The notes beneath the pieces are model-generated. The model was not told where the DNA came from and did no database searches. It saw only the letters and a program-made list of their open reading frames with translations. The position numbers were made by a program, and so were the translations under genes. From LZORAL124-50-18 sp051208045 (lineage in GTDB: Bacteria > Pseudomonadota > Gammaproteobacteria > Pseudomonadales > Oleiphilaceae): a stretch of 64,000 bases of DNA. Positions 16,821 through 26,401 of the stretch are shown here, in pieces (position 1 is the first letter of the stretch; each line of letters opens with the position of its first letter). Location: the NCBI GenBank assembly GCA_051208045.1, contig JBPJFY010000007.1, positions 62,001 to 126,000 of the forward strand, given 5' to 3'.

Positions 16821-18317
16821 TTATCCTTCCGTGGGGTGTGGAAAGTGCTGCCAGGGAGCCAGTTGTTCCCATTCAAACGCGATTTCCAGCAGCTCGTTTT
16901 CTTTCCCATGCACTGCGGAGAACTGCAGGCCGATTGGCAGTCCGTCAGCGCTCAACCCTGCTGGAAGCGCAATGGCCGGGCACCCTGATGTATTGGCATA
17001 GGGGGTAAAGCTCACGTATTGTAAGAGGCGTTCAAACAATGTGTCAAAGGGTACATCCGGTTTAAGGTGCCCCAGTCTGGGGGGCGTGTGTGCCAGCACC
17101 GGTGACAGCAGGAAATCATAACGCTGATGGATTTCTTCGCATTGCTGAGCGGTTTTTTTCAGTCGAGAAAGCAGCGCGGGCAGCTTATAAAAATGCTGGC
17201 CAAACATGCCGGCGAGCCCCTGCGTGAGCGAGTCTGTGCGTTCTCCCCGAAAACCGGGCTGCATGATTAACCTACCGGCCCGATACGTAGAAAACGCCAG
17301 TGATGCCCAATACAATGCAAAATCTTCGATGAACTGTGTACTCACCGGGAAACGGATTTCCTCAATATGATGCCCGACGGCAGCCAGGCGTGCCGCCGCG
17401 GTTTCCACGGCAGTTCGGGTTTCATGGTCGGTGGCGTAACCGGTGATCGAGTCGGTGATCAGAGCAATCTTTCGTCGGGCTTTGGCCGGACCCTCAACAA
17501 GCCGCATGGGGGGGAGGGCGCGGTTTCGATAATATTTTTCTGCTTCAAAATGAAAGCGCGCTGTGTCTCTCACACTCCGACTCACGATACCTTCGCCGAT
17601 CAGATTCAAGGGCATCATGCGTGCCTGCTCGGAGATCACATGTCGTTCCCGAGTGGGTTTCATGCCAACCAGGCCACAGCAGGCCGCGGGAATACGAATC
17701 GAGCCGCCGCCATCATTGGCATGGGCAAAGGGAACGGCACCGGCAGCGACCAGCGCTGCTGAGCCGCCTGAGGAAGCGCCGCAGGAGTAATCCGTTTGCC
17801 AGGGATTGCGTGTGGGCAGTCCATGCTCCGGCTCAGTGGTCGCATTAAAACCAAACTCCGGCATGGTGGATTTGCCCAGACAAATCCCGCCGACGCTCAG
17901 AAATTGGCGAGTGTAAGCGCCATTGCGCTTTTCCGGTCGGATCATCGTGGCCTTGGAGCCATACCGTGTCGGGAGACCGGCGACGGGTTGGTTATCCTTG
18001 ACGAAACAGGGAATACCCCTGAAGTAGCCCGCCTGTTTCGATTGCCAGCGTGCACCGTGTACCTGTGCTGCGCTGAAACACTCCGTAGCGATGGCGTTGA
18101 GTTCCCGGTCGGCGGCGCGAGCACGCTTAATGGCGCATTGAATCAACTCGGCGGGAGATATCTCTTTCCTTCGCAATCGCTCTCGCAGTCCCGTGGCGTC
18201 CAAAGCGCCCATTTCATCATCGGTGACAACGCAAACCTGTTTATGGCGTTTCAACTCAGGCGTCTGGGCATTCGCGGAGTTTTCAGTGTGGTACGCTGGA
18301 TTGGGGGAGGGCGTCAT
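16821..18317 (-). CDS. Amidase signature family enzyme
   Basis: 498 residues. The Ser-cisSer-Lys triad can be placed: Lys in 'GIPCFVKDN', the cis-Ser in 'GASSGGSAALVAAG' and the nucleophile Ser in 'DGGGSIRIPAACCGLVGMKPTR'. The family hydrolyses amides, including fatty acid amides, aryl amides and nylon-type oligomers. The annotated start adds about 35 residues of low-complexity sequence before 'GALDATGLRERLRRKEISPAEL', where most family members begin, so a later start is possible. The gene is divergent from the AtuA-family gene. Confidence 0.87.
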   Translation of the reverse strand: MTPSPNPAYHTENSANAQTPELKRHKQVCVVTDDEMGALDATGLRERLRRKEISPAELIQCAIKRARAADRELNAIATECFSAAQVHGARWQSKQAGYFRGIPCFVKDNQPVAGLPTRYGSKATMIRPEKRNGAYTRQFLSVGGICLGKSTMPEFGFNATTEPEHGLPTRNPWQTDYSCGASSGGSAALVAAGAVPFAHANDGGGSIRIPAACCGLVGMKPTRERHVISEQARMMPLNLIGEGIVSRSVRDTARFHFEAEKYYRNRALPPMRLVEGPAKARRKIALITDSITGYATDHETRTAVETAAARLAAVGHHIEEIRFPVSTQFIEDFALYWASLAFSTYRAGRLIMQPGFRGERTDSLTQGLAGMFGQHFYKLPALLSRLKKTAQQCEEIHQRYDFLLSPVLAHTPPRLGHLKPDVPFDTLFERLLQYVSFTPYANTSGCPAIALPAGLSADGLPIGLQFSAVHGKENELLEIAFEWEQLAPWQHFPHPTEG

Positions 18318-18432
18318 TCAGTCACCGTATTATTATTTAAGACATCGCTTGAGTGTAATTTAATGCCGTAGGGTTTACAAACCAAGCGCTTGCTTGGTAT
18401 TGTTGGCTAAATTGCCTCAGGGAGAAAACAAG

Positions 18433-20268
18433 GTGAACCAAACTGCGCAAAATGACTCAATGAAAGACAACGTGGCACCCGGCAGCAAGACAGTACGCAT
18501 TGGTTGTGCGGCGGCTTTTTGGGGAGATACCGAAACCGCTGCCGCTCAGCTGGTTCGCGGTGGGGAGCTGGACTACCTGGTGTTTGACTATCTGGCGGAA
18601 ATTACGATGTCGATTATGGCCGGCCAGCGAATGAAAGATCCCGCAGCAGGCTACGCCACGGATTTCGTAAAAACCGTGATGACGCCGTTGTTACCCGAGA
18701 TTAAGGCGCAGGGCATTCGCGTCATCAGTAATGCCGGAGGCGTTAATCCAGTGGCCTGTCGGGAAGCGCTGCAAGCAGCGGCAGATGCGGCTGGCGTGGA
18801 TGTCAAAATTGCGCTGGTACTGGGGGATGATATCCTCCGGCAAAAAAATCAGTATGCCAAAGCCGGCATTAAGGAAATGACCACCGGGGCCGAGTTTCCG
18901 GGCATGTGTGTCAGCATGAACGCTTATTTGGGCGCACCCGGGATCATTCAGGCCCTGGCGGACGGTGCAGATATCATCATTACCGGGCGCGTCGTGGACA
19001 GTGCTGTGGTATTGGGCGCGCTGATGCACGAATTTGGCTGGCAAGTCGATGACTATGATCGCCTGGCGCAGGGTGCATTGGCGGGGCACATTATCGAATG
19101 TGGTGCCCAGTGCACCGGTGGAAATTTTACGGATTGGGAGTTGGTAGCCGAAGGGTACGACAACATGGGGTTTCCCATCGTTGAAGTCAGTCAGGATGGT
19201 GCTTTTGTGGTCTCCAAGCCTGAGAACACCGGGGGATTGGTCAGTCGGGCCACTGTCGCGGAACAGCTGGTGTATGAGATAGGTGATCCAAAAGCTTACT
19301 TTTTGCCGGACGTAGTGTGTGATTTTACCGGGGTGACGCTGGAGGAAGTGGGGCCTGATCAGGTACGGGCGATCGGGGCGCGTGGGCAGGCGCCATCGGA
19401 TCAGTACAAGGTGTCCGCCACCTGGCCGGATGGTTTTAAGTGCTCGGTATCATTTTTGTTGGGAGGGCTCAATGCTGCGGCCAAAGCGCAGGCGGTGGCG
19501 CAGGCGATCATCACGAAAACAGGTCGCCTGTTTGAAGAGCGCGGAATGAAGCCCTATTCCGAAGTCAATATCGAGTTGTTGGGAACCGAAACCACCTATG
19601 GCGATGCCGCAAAAACGGGTGGAACCCGGGAAGTGGTGGTCAAGATTGGCGTAGCGCACCCGGACAAAAAGGCGCTGGTACTGTTTTCGCGGGAGATCGC
19701 GCAGGCAGGTACCGGAATGGCGCCTGGGCTGACCGGAATTGTGGGGGGGCGTCCGACCGTGTGGCCAAAAATTCGCTTGTTCAGCTGTCTGGTTCCGAAA
19801 GATTCCGTGACGGTGTCAGTGGATTTGGCGGGCGGGTCGAGACCGGTTTCCGTCAATGTTGAGGGTGGATACGATCCCGCACGGCCGGTGGCACAGGCCC
19901 CCGAGGTGGGCACCATGGCCGCTACCGACACGACTGTGCCCTTGTATCAACTTGCCTGGGCGCGCAGTGGTGACAAAGGCAATCATGCCAATATCGGTGT
20001 GGTGGCCCGCAAGCCCGAGTACCTCCCCTACATTCGCGAAGCGCTTTCAGAAGGGGCGGTTGCTGCTTTTATGAAACATGTGCTGGACCCGGACACCGGG
20101 AAGGTCTCTCGGTTTGAATTACCGGGTATTCATGCCTTGAACTTTTTACTGGAAAATGCCTTGGGGGGTGGGGGTGTAGCCAGCCTTCGCATTGATCCGC
20201 AAGGCAAAGCCTTTGCTCAGCAGTTGCTTGAGTTTCCCGTAGCCGTTAACCAGTCGGTATTGAGCTGA
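18433..20268 (+). CDS. Acyclic terpene utilisation AtuA-family protein
   Basis: 611 residues. The large N-terminal domain (about 20-480), with 'IGCAAAFWGDTETAAAQLV', 'LDYLVFDYLAEITMSIM', 'ISNAGGVNP' and 'IITGRVVDSAVVLG', is typical of the AtuA/DUF1446 family. The C-terminal 110 residues ('LAWARSGDKGNHANIGV') form the AtuA-like ferredoxin-fold domain that is separate in some species. AtuA is needed for citronellol/geraniol use in Pseudomonas, but its exact chemistry is not settled and no other atu genes (geranyl-CoA carboxylase) are here. GTG at 18433 is preferred because GGAGA precedes it. The alcohol dehydrogenase follows 50 bases later. Confidence 0.85.
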   Translation: MNQTAQNDSMKDNVAPGSKTVRIGCAAAFWGDTETAAAQLVRGGELDYLVFDYLAEITMSIMAGQRMKDPAAGYATDFVKTVMTPLLPEIKAQGIRVISNAGGVNPVACREALQAAADAAGVDVKIALVLGDDILRQKNQYAKAGIKEMTTGAEFPGMCVSMNAYLGAPGIIQALADGADIIITGRVVDSAVVLGALMHEFGWQVDDYDRLAQGALAGHIIECGAQCTGGNFTDWELVAEGYDNMGFPIVEVSQDGAFVVSKPENTGGLVSRATVAEQLVYEIGDPKAYFLPDVVCDFTGVTLEEVGPDQVRAIGARGQAPSDQYKVSATWPDGFKCSVSFLLGGLNAAAKAQAVAQAIITKTGRLFEERGMKPYSEVNIELLGTETTYGDAAKTGGTREVVVKIGVAHPDKKALVLFSREIAQAGTGMAPGLTGIVGGRPTVWPKIRLFSCLVPKDSVTVSVDLAGGSRPVSVNVEGGYDPARPVAQAPEVGTMAATDTTVPLYQLAWARSGDKGNHANIGVVARKPEYLPYIREALSEGAVAAFMKHVLDPDTGKVSRFELPGIHALNFLLENALGGGGVASLRIDPQGKAFAQQLLEFPVAVNQSVLS

Positions 20269-20318
20269 GGGTGCGCTGAAGCGAACCCTTCCCAAACAGA
20301 GCCCGGAGAACAAGAACA

Positions 20319-21533
20319 ATGAAAATGGCGGATAAACTCCTTATTCACGGCAAGCTCGCCGGCTTGAAAGCACTCTCCAAAGTGATTGCGATACCGCGGC
20401 CCATCTTGCTTTTAGGTTCAGGGGCCTCTCTGAAGTTGTGTGATACGGTCGCCCAGTTTGGTGCAAGCCATGTCCTGCTGGTCACGGATCGCGTGCTGAC
20501 CGAGCTTGGGCTCTTTGTACCCCTGGTAGAGGTTCTGGAGCGCAAGGGTGTGCGTATTCAGCTCTTCAATAAAGTGATGCCAGATCCCACCCTGGAGGTT
20601 GTGGAGCAGGGCCTGGAAGCCTATAAGGAAGGAGGGTGCGATGCGATCCTCGCATTTGGGGGCGGATCTGTCATTGATGCGGCGAAAGTGATCGCCGCAG
20701 CGGCGGGCAATGAGAAGCCGGCTGCACGTATGTTGGGATTGTTTCGCGTCCGAAAGCCCTGTGTGCCGCTTTATGTGGTACCGACCACCGCAGGCACCGG
20801 CTCTGAGGTGACCTTGGCGGCCGTGATTTCCGAGCAGATTAAAGGAAAAACACACAAGTCGCTGGTGATTGATCCTAAACTGGTCCCGGTGGCGGCAGCC
20901 CTGGACGCGCGTTTGATGCTGGGCCTGCCTGCGCCTGTCACCGCAGCCACGGGTATTGATGCGCTAACCCACGCGATTGAGGCGTATATCAGTGAGTTTG
21001 CCTCGGAGGAAACCGATTATTATGCGCGTGCCGCTGTGAAACTGATCTTCGAAAATTTACGGGCCTTGTGCAAAAATGGTAACAGCCTGAAGCGGCGCGA
21101 GGCCATGGCGCTGGCTTCCTTTTATGGTGGACTGGCGGTCACCCAGGCAGGTGTCGGATACGTGCATGCCATCGCCCATCAGGTGGGAAGCCGGTATCAC
21201 ATTCCGCATGGCGAAGCGAATGCCATCTTTCTCAGCCCGGTGTTACGCTATTCCGAACCCCGCGTGCGGGAGCGCTTGGCCGAACTGGCGCGCCACATCG
21301 ATTTGGGCGCGAATGTAGATACCAGTAAACAGCTGGCCGAGCAATTTATTCACGCCGTGGAGCAGCTCATCCGAGACGTAGGATTGCGCAGCTCGCTGAA
21401 TCTCATGAAGCCGGAGGATTTGCCTGAACTGGTGGCGGATGCGCTGAAAGAAGCGCATGGGACGTATCCGGTGCCGCGGTACATGACCGATCAGGATTGC
21501 CTGGGCATACTGGCCAGCATCAGCGCGCATTAG
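20319..21533 (+). CDS. Iron-containing alcohol dehydrogenase
   Basis: 404 residues. The glycine-rich NAD motif 'GGGSVIDAAKVIA' (about 111) and 'TTAGTGSEVT' are followed by metal ligands in 'GIDALTHAIEAYIS' and 'HAIAHQVGSRYHIPHGEANAI', where the Asp and His residues needed for iron are all present. Family members oxidise alcohols or 1,3-propanediol or reduce aldehydes. Directly behind the AtuA-type gene, it may oxidise a terpenoid or fatty alcohol (inference). A hairpin follows the stop. Confidence 0.88.
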   Translation: MKMADKLLIHGKLAGLKALSKVIAIPRPILLLGSGASLKLCDTVAQFGASHVLLVTDRVLTELGLFVPLVEVLERKGVRIQLFNKVMPDPTLEVVEQGLEAYKEGGCDAILAFGGGSVIDAAKVIAAAAGNEKPAARMLGLFRVRKPCVPLYVVPTTAGTGSEVTLAAVISEQIKGKTHKSLVIDPKLVPVAAALDARLMLGLPAPVTAATGIDALTHAIEAYISEFASEETDYYARAAVKLIFENLRALCKNGNSLKRREAMALASFYGGLAVTQAGVGYVHAIAHQVGSRYHIPHGEANAIFLSPVLRYSEPRVRERLAELARHIDLGANVDTSKQLAEQFIHAVEQLIRDVGLRSSLNLMKPEDLPELVADALKEAHGTYPVPRYMTDQDCLGILASISAH

Positions 21534-21557
21534 GGCGTGCAGGCTTCGACACGCCCT
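21532..21557. terminator. Hairpin at the end of the alcohol dehydrogenase gene
   Basis: A perfect 8-bp GC-rich stem (21532-21539 with 21550-21557) overlaps the stop codon. No T tract follows, so intrinsic termination is uncertain. Confidence 0.4.
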
Positions 21558-21808
21558 GACCCAATTCCATTAAAAGTGAACTTCCCGTAATTTATTTGAG
21601 GGGTTCCTTCCCCATACCTCGCTTTTGTGCATGAAGCGGTTGAAAAATGATGGCTCGCATCAGTGAATCAAGCTGTGAACTGAAAGTCATAATTACAGTT
21701 AAAACAGGTAGTTAGACTTATCACATTGTTTCACAATTGAGGCATATCATTTTTCGCATACCACTTTAAAATTACTACTAAAGAATGCGAACTCAGGGAA
21801 CCACACTC

Positions 21809-22252
21809 ATGCACAAAACCATTCAGCCGTCGCACTTTATTGCGCCCCCCGTACAACAAAAAATGGCTGCTAACCATCAGGAAATTGGCAAAGCGTCATC
21901 GACGAAAGTACTGCCCATTCTGGCGGTCGTGACGTTCATGCTGGGCTTGATCTCAGGCGTCATTTTTACCAGTACCGTCCAGCAGGAAGATCAGCAGTTT
22001 AACAGCCAGCTCATCAATGGACTGAAAAAGGAAGTCTACATTCAAAAAGAGCAGGTGAAGCTGAGTGGACTGATTCTGGAGCTGAACCACGACCCCCAGA
22101 ACAGTGCATTGCGCGGTGAAGCTGCAGAAACATTGGATCATTTGAATCGCCTGACCCCGTTGCAGTTCGGGCAGAATCAGGCGGGCGAAACTGAAGTGAC
22201 CATCGAAGGGCAGACCTTTGTATTGCCGTTCAGCTGGCAGGCGGAGCGCTAG
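21809..22252 (+). CDS. Unknown single-pass membrane protein
   Basis: 147 residues with one hydrophobic helix at about residues 30-50, a cytoplasmic N-terminus of roughly 28 residues and a mostly helical, charged remainder ('QLINGLKKEVYIQKEQVKLSGLILEL'). No family recognised. The ATG at 21809 was chosen for the AGGGA ten bases upstream; an ATG at 21785 has no visible ribosome site. The gene stands alone. Confidence 0.55.
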   Translation: MHKTIQPSHFIAPPVQQKMAANHQEIGKASSTKVLPILAVVTFMLGLISGVIFTSTVQQEDQQFNSQLINGLKKEVYIQKEQVKLSGLILELNHDPQNSALRGEAAETLDHLNRLTPLQFGQNQAGETEVTIEGQTFVLPFSWQAER

Positions 22253-22284
22253 TGTCAGGCGTAATGATCGAGCCAGGCACGTCG

Positions 22285-23073
22285 CTAGCCTTTCTCGTTC
22301 ATGATGCTGTCCAGTAACGTATCAAAATCCATGTTCAATTGCTCTTCATAATCGATTTCCCCGCCGGTTCCGGTATCTGTTTCGCTCTTCGTAAACCACG
22401 CATAGCTGCCTGTGAGGCCCAGATCGGTATCGGTAAGCAGAAGGTCCGGGTGAACCAGCGTTTGCAGCCGTGTCTTCAGAAAGTCGGGTAAACGGCTCAG
22501 CCGCTCGCGGGCCAACTCACGCAGTTTTCCAAAGGTATTCGTGGCGTCAGTATGATTTCGATGACGATAGGACGTTTCCGTCGCGATATACCGCGCTAAT
22601 TTGAGCAGCGCCGGTCGTTCCGGTAATCGCACAACCAGATTTCCACCTTTTTTCATGATGCGGTCGATATAATAGAAAGCGACCAGGGCCTGGAGCGGTG
22701 TTCCGCTGGTGCTGATCACAGCAAAGTCGAATCGACGGTTCTGGAAGTAAAAATCGGGAAGCGCTTTCACAGCTTCCGTTTCGATGATTTCGATTTCTTC
22801 TTCGCGCGCGCGCTGTTTGAGTCCGTCGACCTGCCTGGCCTCTCGCTCGCCGACGGGTAATCCGGTGAGTGTGATGACACTGAGAGACGCATTTTCTGTC
22901 TGATTGATGGCCTGAATCAACACATCCTGTTCCTCCGGTGTGCTCAACCCGACCTGCAAAATGTGGGTGGCTTGTGTCTCCGCCAAAATGGCGGCCAAAC
23001 CGGCTGGATTCCCGTCCGTATTATCAGTTACATTGCTCATAGTCTGTGATTCTGGTTCTAACGTCTGTGACAT
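22285..23073 (-). CDS. Methyltransferase-like protein of unknown function
   Basis: 262 residues, cytoplasmic. The pattern 'HILQVGLSTPEEQDVLIQAI ... SLSVITLTGLPVG ... RFDFAVISTSGTPLQALVAFYYIDRIMKKGGNLVV' has the beta-alpha order of class I S-adenosylmethionine methyltransferases and recalls the O-methyltransferase type, but the usual glycine-rich loop is degenerate, so activity is doubtful. Its start codon lies only seven bases from that of the divergent menA gene. It might instead start at 23040. Confidence 0.5.
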   Translation of the reverse strand: MSQTLEPESQTMSNVTDNTDGNPAGLAAILAETQATHILQVGLSTPEEQDVLIQAINQTENASLSVITLTGLPVGEREARQVDGLKQRAREEEIEIIETEAVKALPDFYFQNRRFDFAVISTSGTPLQALVAFYYIDRIMKKGGNLVVRLPERPALLKLARYIATETSYRHRNHTDATNTFGKLRELARERLSRLPDFLKTRLQTLVHPDLLLTDTDLGLTGSYAWFTKSETDTGTGGEIDYEEQLNMDFDTLLDSIMNEKG

Positions 23074-23080
23074 TATTATG

Positions 23081-23953
23081 ATGAATTTATCAGTCTGGTG
23101 GCAGGCCGCCCGGCCGAAAACGCTGCCAGCGTCGATCGCACCGCTGATTCTGGGGAATGCAACCGCCTTGGAGCATCCCGCGTTTTCCTGGGTTATTGCG
23201 TTTGCCTCTCTGTGCTGCGCGATATTACTACAAATTGGTGTGAATTTGGCAAACGACTACTTCGATTTTAAACATGGCGTGGATTCGTCGAAGCGATTGG
23301 GGCCAGTACGAGTCACCCAGGCAGGACTGGTCTCATCTGCGCAGATCCAGAAGGCCATGATCCTGGTGCTGATGCTGGCTGCAGTGGTCGGAGCGGGGCT
23401 GGTGTGGCGGGGTGGCAGTATCATCCTGCTGTTGGGGGTCGCCAGTCTGGTTGCTGCGGTGGCCTACAGTGGCGGCCCATACCCATTGGCTTCCCATGGG
23501 TTGGGAGAGTTGGTTGTTTTCCTGTTTTTTGGCCTGGTCGCCGTGGGTGGCAGCGCGTACCTTCAAGCGGGGGAGATTTCCACCGAGACGCTGCTGTATG
23601 GGGTCATCGCCGGATTGCCGATTGCCGGGATCATGTTGGTGAATAATACCCGTGACCGAGCCACCGATGCTCCGGCAGGCAAAATCACGTTGAGTGTACG
23701 TTTCGGGGAGCATTTCAGTCTGGGGCTTTATCGTGCACTGGTGCTGGTACCCCATCTCCTTGTGCTGGCGCAGATATTGGTTTTCAAACAGTCTGTGTGG
23801 ATCAGTGGTGCCCTTTTGCTTGCCCCCAGAGGCTGGCAACTGATCCGCTGGTTTGAACGGGCCGAGGGGCCTGAATATAACCCGCTGTTGGGCGCGACTG
23901 CACAGTATTCCCTGATGCTCTGCCTGATGCTGGCCGTGTTGATGGTGATCTAG
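23081..23953 (+). CDS. menA: MenA-type 1,4-dihydroxy-2-naphthoate prenyltransferase (UbiA family)
   Basis: 290 residues, about eight or nine membrane helices. The first Asp-rich motif is in 'NLANDYFDFKHGVD', the second in 'NNTRDRATDAPAGKITLSV', the two sites that bind the polyprenyl diphosphate through magnesium. 'WWQAARPKTLPASIAPLILG' at the start is typical of MenA rather than UbiA. MenA attaches the isoprenoid tail in menaquinone synthesis, which suggests this organism makes menaquinone for low-oxygen respiration. ATG codons at 23078 and 23081 are adjacent, with no clear ribosome site. The stop overlaps the convergent chemoreceptor gene by four bases. Confidence 0.85.
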   Translation: MNLSVWWQAARPKTLPASIAPLILGNATALEHPAFSWVIAFASLCCAILLQIGVNLANDYFDFKHGVDSSKRLGPVRVTQAGLVSSAQIQKAMILVLMLAAVVGAGLVWRGGSIILLLGVASLVAAVAYSGGPYPLASHGLGELVVFLFFGLVAVGGSAYLQAGEISTETLLYGVIAGLPIAGIMLVNNTRDRATDAPAGKITLSVRFGEHFSLGLYRALVLVPHLLVLAQILVFKQSVWISGALLLAPRGWQLIRWFERAEGPEYNPLLGATAQYSLMLCLMLAVLMVI

Positions 23954-26313
23954 ACCTTGTAAGCAGACACGTTGGTTTTGATCTCTTTCGCCAGCTCCGA
24001 AAGCGCATGGCTGGCATGGGCAATTTTGTCTGCGGACTCGCTGGTGTGGGCAGAGTGATCGCTGATGTTGTGGATATTCCGGTCAACCTCATTGATGGTC
24101 ATGGCTTGCTCTTCGGCCGTGCTGGCGATACTCAGGTTGATGTTATTGACTTCGGCAATGCCGGTTTGAAGTGTGTCAAACGCCTCTTTCACCGCATCAG
24201 AGAGGGAGGTTGCAACGTCGGTACATGCCTGGCTCTTTTCAATGGCGGTCACGGCCGCGCTGCTCCCGGCCTGCAGTGACGTAATAATCTCCTGTATCTG
24301 CTGGGTAGACGACTGGGTTTTCTGCGCCAGCGTTCGTACTTCATCGGCAACAACCGCAAAACCTCGGCCGGTTTCGCCGGCGCGCGCGGCTTCAATGGCC
24401 GCGTTCAACGCGAGCAGGTTGGTTTGGTTCGCGATGGTTTCAATCACGCCCAGCACGTCGGAAATTTTTTCGCTGTCACTGCTGAGTTGAAGGATCACAG
24501 TGGAAGCCTCGGCCACCTGAGTACTGAGTTCCTGCATTGACTGGCGGCTTTTTTGAATGACATCCGCACCGACCTGGGAAGCCTCACGCGTGGTCCCGGC
24601 TTTCTCTGCGGCCTGGTTGATATTCCCCAGCGTTTCCTGTTCGGATGCCGACATCTCAGTGACGGCACTCGCTGCCTGCTGGATTTCTTCGTGTTGCTGA
24701 GCGATGCTGTTGCGGGTACTGTGGGAGACAGCGTCCAACTCCCGGGCAGCCTGCTGCAGGCTGTCTACATTGTGCCCGAATCCGCTGAGCATGGTTTGCA
24801 GCTTTGCCGTGAAGGTGTTAAACCAGTAGCTGACTTCGCCCAGCTCATCATCCTCTTTACGGGTGAGCCGTTGCCGCAAATCCCCTTCGCCCTCCGCGAT
24901 ATCCTTGAGGATGGCGATGGTGGAACGTAACGGTCGAATAATCGTGATGACGAGCGCGCCGCCGCAGGTGACGCCCAGAAGCAATGCGATGATGATTGTC
25001 GCGATACTTTTGCCGGTGATTTCGTTGGTCAGCCCTGCCACCGAATGGAACGCCTCATCAGAGGAGATGTCACTGACGATGGACCAGTTTAAGCCGTGAA
25101 TGGACAACGGTTTGTACGCCGAAAGCACGTCGTTTCCCAGGTAATTCGAAAATTGGCCAAAGCCGGATTCGCCTCGTTGGAGTGCCTGTGCGGCGTCAGT
25201 TTCAATTCGGTGATGTCCGATTGACGAGCCCAGGCGCAGAATCTCCTGCTTGTGCTCTGGCGCTATTGTACCGGCTTCCTGCACGAACTGCAGAAACTCG
25301 GCTTTTTTCTCAAGGAGAGGGCGAGGCTCACTGCGAAATATACCATCGCTGCCCAGCAGGTAAGTTTCACCGGACTCGCCTAAACCGGCTTCTGCCCAGT
25401 TGGCCTGATGCGTCATGACCTGATTGATGCGCGCCAGCGACATCTGAAACACCAACACGCCGATGGGTTGTTTCTCCGCATTGATGATAGGTGAGGCCAT
25501 GAATAAAGCAGGCTGGTTGCCAAAAGGCAGGTAAGGGTGGATGTCTTCGACAAATACCGCATCCGGATTCTGACTGTCGCGTGCCTTCTTATACACTCTG
25601 GCCAGTACCGAGTCAGCGAACGGCCCATCGTGCAGCGAGGTGGCGAAATCGATCCTTTTTTCGACGGAGTAGGCCACGGTCCCAGTTTCCTTATCAATCA
25701 ACAGAATGTCACTGAGATGAAAGTCTTCCAGAAAACGCCGGAAACTGGGGTGGTGATACGCATGAGAGCCGTCGTAGGTACTGTCATACTTTGACCGATC
25801 AAGTGAGCGGAGGGAGTTCAGTTGGGTTTCGTTGTCTTTCAGGTAGGCGTGTTGTAAGGCGATGTTAGGTGCTGGCAGTTTTGCCAGAATGTTCTGCCCG
25901 CTCCAATCCGGCGCGAGCTGGCCGCCGCTGGCCTCACGCAGGCTCGGGAGAATGCGCTGGTCGTAGAACGTAGCGAGTGCGGCTTTCTGCTCCTCCTCCG
26001 GAATGACTCGCCGCATGTACATTTTATGCCGGCCGAAGCTGCGCGACAGGTCTTCCATGGCGGTGATGGCCGCATTGGTGGCGGAGAGGGAGATCAGCTG
26101 TTTGCTCAGCGTATCAAAGTCTTTCTCAATATTGGCGGCTGTGGCATCGCGCAGTGAAATCAACTGATTCTTGATTTGTGCTTCGAGTGCCGACCGACTG
26201 CTGTTCACGGCACTCGAACCGATAAACAGGGTGGCCGCCACCACAGGGATGATGGCGAGGAAACTTGCGCCAGCCAGCAGCTTCGTTCGGATTTTCACAG
26301 GCAGTCTCTTCAT
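23950..26313 (-). CDS. Methyl-accepting chemotaxis protein with double-Cache sensor
   Basis: 787 residues. The first membrane helix (about 10-32) is followed by a large periplasmic region (33-410) with the 'GETYLLGSDGIFRSE' and 'FMASPIINAEKQPIGVLVFQMSL' signatures of Cache domains. The second helix (about 425-448) leads to HAMP ('EGEGDLRQRL') and a signalling coiled coil with tip 'NLLALNAAIEAARAGETGRG' near 630-650. The family detects small molecules such as amino acids or carboxylates. The gene runs against menA and is followed upstream by an exported helical protein on the same strand. Confidence 0.9.
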   Translation of the reverse strand: MKRLPVKIRTKLLAGASFLAIIPVVAATLFIGSSAVNSSRSALEAQIKNQLISLRDATAANIEKDFDTLSKQLISLSATNAAITAMEDLSRSFGRHKMYMRRVIPEEEQKAALATFYDQRILPSLREASGGQLAPDWSGQNILAKLPAPNIALQHAYLKDNETQLNSLRSLDRSKYDSTYDGSHAYHHPSFRRFLEDFHLSDILLIDKETGTVAYSVEKRIDFATSLHDGPFADSVLARVYKKARDSQNPDAVFVEDIHPYLPFGNQPALFMASPIINAEKQPIGVLVFQMSLARINQVMTHQANWAEAGLGESGETYLLGSDGIFRSEPRPLLEKKAEFLQFVQEAGTIAPEHKQEILRLGSSIGHHRIETDAAQALQRGESGFGQFSNYLGNDVLSAYKPLSIHGLNWSIVSDISSDEAFHSVAGLTNEITGKSIATIIIALLLGVTCGGALVITIIRPLRSTIAILKDIAEGEGDLRQRLTRKEDDELGEVSYWFNTFTAKLQTMLSGFGHNVDSLQQAARELDAVSHSTRNSIAQQHEEIQQAASAVTEMSASEQETLGNINQAAEKAGTTREASQVGADVIQKSRQSMQELSTQVAEASTVILQLSSDSEKISDVLGVIETIANQTNLLALNAAIEAARAGETGRGFAVVADEVRTLAQKTQSSTQQIQEIITSLQAGSSAAVTAIEKSQACTDVATSLSDAVKEAFDTLQTGIAEVNNINLSIASTAEEQAMTINEVDRNIHNISDHSAHTSESADKIAHASHALSELAKEIKTNVSAYKV

Positions 26314-26401
26314 CGTTGGTCATTAAAGACCCCATATGAAGAGCATAGCACTGTGTCTGATTTGATCAAATTACAGGCAGGAGCGCAAAGCGCTTCACCG
26401 C

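Noticed and set aside
26361..26370. Palindrome TTTGATCAAA upstream of the Cache chemoreceptor gene
   Set aside because: Half sites touch without the four-base spacer of FNR boxes; short AT-rich palindromes occur by chance.
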